This document shows, piece by piece, positions 5,012-6,977 of a DNA stretch of 6,977 nucleotides. Position 1 is the first letter of the stretch; each line of letters starts with the position of its first letter. The notes under the pieces are model-generated. The model was not told the origin of the DNA, did no database searches, and worked only from the letters and a program-made list of their open reading frames with translations. This DNA is from Candidatus Hecatellales archaeon. GTDB taxonomy: Archaea > Thermoproteota > Bathyarchaeia > Hecatellales > Hecatellaceae. Location of the stretch: the NCBI GenBank assembly GCA_003662485.1, contig QMYD01000058.1, positions 1 through 6,977 of the forward strand, in the 5' to 3' direction. A program made the translations under genes and the position numbers.

Positions 5012-6104
5012 CCATTCTCGCTTCAACCCCACGTTTCAGGCTGCTTATGGAGGCTATGGGCGTAGGATCCACTCCATTCAGCAGGGCGAGGTAAAAGCTT
5101 ACATAGTCGCTGAGGTAGACGAGATAAAGCATTCTTGAAAGCTTCCCCCTCCCCTCAGCATAGACCTCCGTGATTTGGAGGCCTCGCCCGCTAGTAACCT
5201 CCTTAAAGGCTTCAATCATGGCTCTGAGGTCTTCGGGCTCCCTTTCATCCCTAAAGATTATGAGGCGGATTTTGCCTAGGAGGAAGGGTTGAAGCTTCTC
5301 CCAGCCCACCACCTCATTATGGTTTAGCTCTGGGAAAACCTCCCACTTACAGAAGATTTTACTGTTCTCGTTGAGCTGGGTTTTAAACCGGTAAGCCACG
5401 GTGCTGTACTCCCTAAACCCGTAGATGGCGGGTAGGCCTCCATGAAGGGTTAGGGCAAGCCTCTTAGCAGGATTATCCTCTAACGGCGTTTTAAAGCTGA
5501 ATTTTCTCCGAGCTTCCTCGAGAAGGCTTAGGGCTTCCTCCACCTCAGCCTGGAAGCCCTCAAGTATTCCAAGCCTCTCAAGGATGACTCCCACCGGTAT
5601 CATGAGGTAGGGTAGGGCTGCCCTAGGCTGGAAGCCTCCAGGAACTCTCACGTGAACCAGGCCTCTGCGGAGGCTTTCCTCAGCCAGCTTCCCCCCCGAG
5701 CTCACCGTGAAGGCTGGACTGCCCTTCGCTAGGGCTTCCTCCAAAGCCTTCAAGGTTTCATAGGTGTTTCCTGAATAGCTTACGGCTACGGTTAAGGTTT
5801 CCCCTCCAAGGTATCCTGGAACCCTCGAATCCCTGCAAACCTCTATGGGGAGCCTCTGCCCTTCATAGGCCCAATCCCTTAGGAGGCTTCCCCCAACTGC
5901 TGAACCCCCCATACCTAGGAAGACCAGGCTTGAAACCCTGTTAAGCCTCCTCCTTAAAGCTTCAAGGTTTACCTCCAAGCCCAATTTTAAGGCTTCCCTG
6001 CAATGGCTTGGAAACTCTTCAAGCACTAAGCCCATTCCATGCTTGTCTATGGCTGAAGCTGCCTCCGGGCTTTCTAAAACCTCAGCCAAACCCTCAAACC
6101 TCAA
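5001..6104 (-). CDS. Bifunctional phosphoglucose/phosphomannose isomerase (SIS-domain type)
   Basis: Interconverts glucose-6-phosphate or mannose-6-phosphate with fructose-6-phosphate, linking glycolysis/gluconeogenesis to mannose-based glycan precursors. The 367-residue protein carries two SIS domains. Motifs: VFLGMGGSAVGG (61-72), the phosphate-binding VSYSGNTYET (108-117), GFQPRAALPYLMIPVG (157-172), RFKTQLNENSKI with E246 (239-250), PELNHNEVVGWE with H262 (258-269), and the C-terminal DPTPIASISSLK with K357 (346-357). E246, H262 and K357 correspond to the catalytic Glu, His and Lys described for the Pyrobaculum aerophilum enzyme, which at about 300 residues is shorter than this one. Translation begins at a TTG (6102-6104) giving MRFEGLAEV. 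I see no convincing ribosome binding site ahead of it, so the mRNA may be leaderless. It diverges from the SPOUT gene across 47 bp and overlaps argG tail to tail. Dual specificity is inferred from the family. Confidence 0.9.
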   Translation of the reverse strand: MRFEGLAEVLESPEAASAIDKHGMGLVLEEFPSHCREALKLGLEVNLEALRRRLNRVSSLVFLGMGGSAVGGSLLRDWAYEGQRLPIEVCRDSRVPGYLGGETLTVAVSYSGNTYETLKALEEALAKGSPAFTVSSGGKLAEESLRRGLVHVRVPGGFQPRAALPYLMIPVGVILERLGILEGFQAEVEEALSLLEEARRKFSFKTPLEDNPAKRLALTLHGGLPAIYGFREYSTVAYRFKTQLNENSKIFCKWEVFPELNHNEVVGWEKLQPFLLGKIRLIIFRDEREPEDLRAMIEAFKEVTSGRGLQITEVYAEGRGKLSRMLYLVYLSDYVSFYLALLNGVDPTPIASISSLKRGVEARMASR

Positions 6105-6151
6105 AAATTAGATATGGGTGGGGAGGGTTTAAGCCTATTGAGGGAGCCCTT
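6105..6151. promoter_or_regulatory. Divergent intergenic region of the pgi/pmi and SPOUT methyltransferase genes
   Basis: Only 47 bp separate the two TTG starts, so both promoters must lie here or reach into the opposite coding region. On the plus strand TTTAAG (6128-6133) is TATA-like but rather close to the TTG at 6152, while AAAAATTAGATATG (6103-6116) is better spaced. GGGAG (6142-6146) is a plausible ribosome binding site 5 nt before that TTG. Individual elements are weakly supported. Confidence 0.3.
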
Positions 6152-6977
6152 TTGGATTTTCCACCTAAGCGTTTCCCCCAGGTGACGGTGGCTCTTCCAG
6201 CTTCAACTCTTTCTGATGCCTCCCACCTTAGGGATAAAACCGTTAAGGCTGGGGTGATAGGCCGAGCCCTAGCCGTCTTCAGGGTTGAGAGGGTAGCCAT
6301 CTACCAGGACCTCTTCCAAAACCAGCATGGCGAGATAAGGCTGCTGAAAACCCTACTCGACTACATGGTTACCCCCCAGTATCTTAGGAGAAGCCTTTTC
6401 AAGATAAGCCCTGAACTAAAGTTTTCAGGCCTACTTCCACCCTTAAGAATTCCAAGCCACCCCACGGAGGCGAAGGCTTCCCAGCTTAAGCCTGGAAGCT
6501 TCAGGCAGGGCTTAATCGTAGGCCGCCTCGAAGACTTCAGCCTAGCCGACATTGGAGTTGAAAAGCCGGCTAGGGTTAGGGGTAAGCATCCGCTGGGAAG
6601 CCTTGTAAACTTGAAGATTTTAAGGGTTGAGAAGACGATTGAGGCTGAAGTGGTTAGGGCTGAGGAGATTCCCCACTATTGGGGGTTTAGGGTGGAGGTG
6701 GAGGAAAGCCTCCCAAAACTGGTTGGGAAGGGCTACTCGCTTAGCCTCGCCACCTCCAAGTATGGGGAGCCCCTAGAGAAAATTGAGGATGAGGTTTATG
6801 AGAGGTGGAGGAGGGCTGAAAGCGTGCTCATAGCCTTCGGCTCCCCAAGCGAGGGCTTAAGGGAAATCCTAGCCCGCCACGGGCATAAACCCGAAGAACT
6901 CTTCGACTACGTTGTGAACACGGTGCGCTTTCAGGGGACGGAAACCGTTAGGGTTGAGGAGGCCTTAACCGCAACCC
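6152..6977 (+). CDS. SPOUT-superfamily RNA methyltransferase (C9orf114/SPOUT1-like, formerly DUF171), C-terminus off right edge
   Basis: The 275 codons to the window edge are open. Family knowledge: these are knotted, SAM-dependent RNA methyltransferases, with an OB-like insertion, conserved in archaea and eukaryotes. The archaeal target is not something I can name. What is seen: VTVALPAST (11-19) then HLRDKTVKAGVIGRALAVFR (25-44), GLLPPLRIPSH (93-103), an inserted beta-rich stretch including QGLIVGRLEDF and ADIGVEKPARV (119-142), YWGFRVEV (176-183), the SAM-loop-like LIAFGSPSEGL (226-236), and the knot-forming NTVRFQGTETVRVEEAL (256-272). That last motif is close to the family's C-terminal signature, so only a few residues are probably missing. 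The TTG at 6152 has GGGAG 5 nt upstream. A GTG at 6182 (residue 11) is the alternative start. In many archaea this gene sits just before rpl3 at the head of the S10 ribosomal-protein cluster, which could continue beyond the window. Confidence 0.85.
   Translation, partial: MDFPPKRFPQVTVALPASTLSDASHLRDKTVKAGVIGRALAVFRVERVAIYQDLFQNQHGEIRLLKTLLDYMVTPQYLRRSLFKISPELKFSGLLPPLRIPSHPTEAKASQLKPGSFRQGLIVGRLEDFSLADIGVEKPARVRGKHPLGSLVNLKILRVEKTIEAEVVRAEEIPHYWGFRVEVEESLPKLVGKGYSLSLATSKYGEPLEKIEDEVYERWRRAESVLIAFGSPSEGLREILARHGHKPEELFDYVVNTVRFQGTETVRVEEALTAT

Noticed and set aside
6094..6552. Two minus-strand open frames opposite the SPOUT gene
   Set aside because: The plus strand here encodes unmistakable SPOUT-family sequence and the antisense frames have no family resemblance.

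Overview
The window is a compact stretch of archaeal chromosome carrying nine protein-coding genes, two of them cut by the window edges, and no RNA genes, insertion sequences or CRISPR arrays that I can support. The archaeal assignment rests on CDP-archaeol synthase (archaeal membrane lipids), ribosomal protein L35Ae, a pyruvoyl-dependent arginine decarboxylase, a SIS-type phosphoglucose/phosphomannose isomerase, BRE/TATA-like upstream sequences and heavy use of TTG starts. The mix (L35Ae, pyruvoyl-type rather than AdoMetDC-type arginine decarboxylase, bifunctional PGI/PMI) suits a TACK-type, possibly thermophilic lineage outside Sulfolobales. That placement is an inference and only moderately secure.

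Layout, left to right. Minus strand: the first 47 codons of pyruvoyl-dependent arginine decarboxylase (1-141, running off the left edge). A 177-bp spacer (142-318) follows, holding promoter-like sequence on both strands. Then carS (319-852, minus). A 104-bp divergent promoter region separates it from rpl35ae (957-1211, plus). rpl35ae converges, with a 5-bp gap, on a winged-helix plus PD-(D/E)XK nuclease-like gene (1217-1912, minus). That gene diverges from a leuC/leuD-type hydro-lyase operon (1976-3232 and 3220-3732, plus, overlapping). argG (3797-5011, plus) follows behind its own promoter. Its 3' end overlaps by 11 bp the convergent pgi/pmi gene (5001-6104, minus). Divergent from that, after 47 bp, is a SPOUT-family RNA methyltransferase gene (from 6152, plus) that runs off the right edge.

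The genes are mostly housekeeping: lipid head-group activation (CarS), translation (L35Ae, SPOUT RNA methylase), amino-acid biosynthesis (LeuCD-type isomerase, ArgG), arginine-derived polyamine synthesis (arginine decarboxylase) and sugar-phosphate interconversion (PGI/PMI). ArgG makes the arginine precursor that the decarboxylase pathway later consumes, but the two genes are not in one operon.

I see no clear undescribed multi-gene system. The items most worth a second look are the atypical substrate loop of the LeuD-type subunit, the intact-looking HTH-nuclease protein of unknown role, a promoter-like element with a micro-ORF in the 142-318 spacer, and a striking excess of the hexamer GAAGCC/GGCTTC on both strands and in all reading frames.
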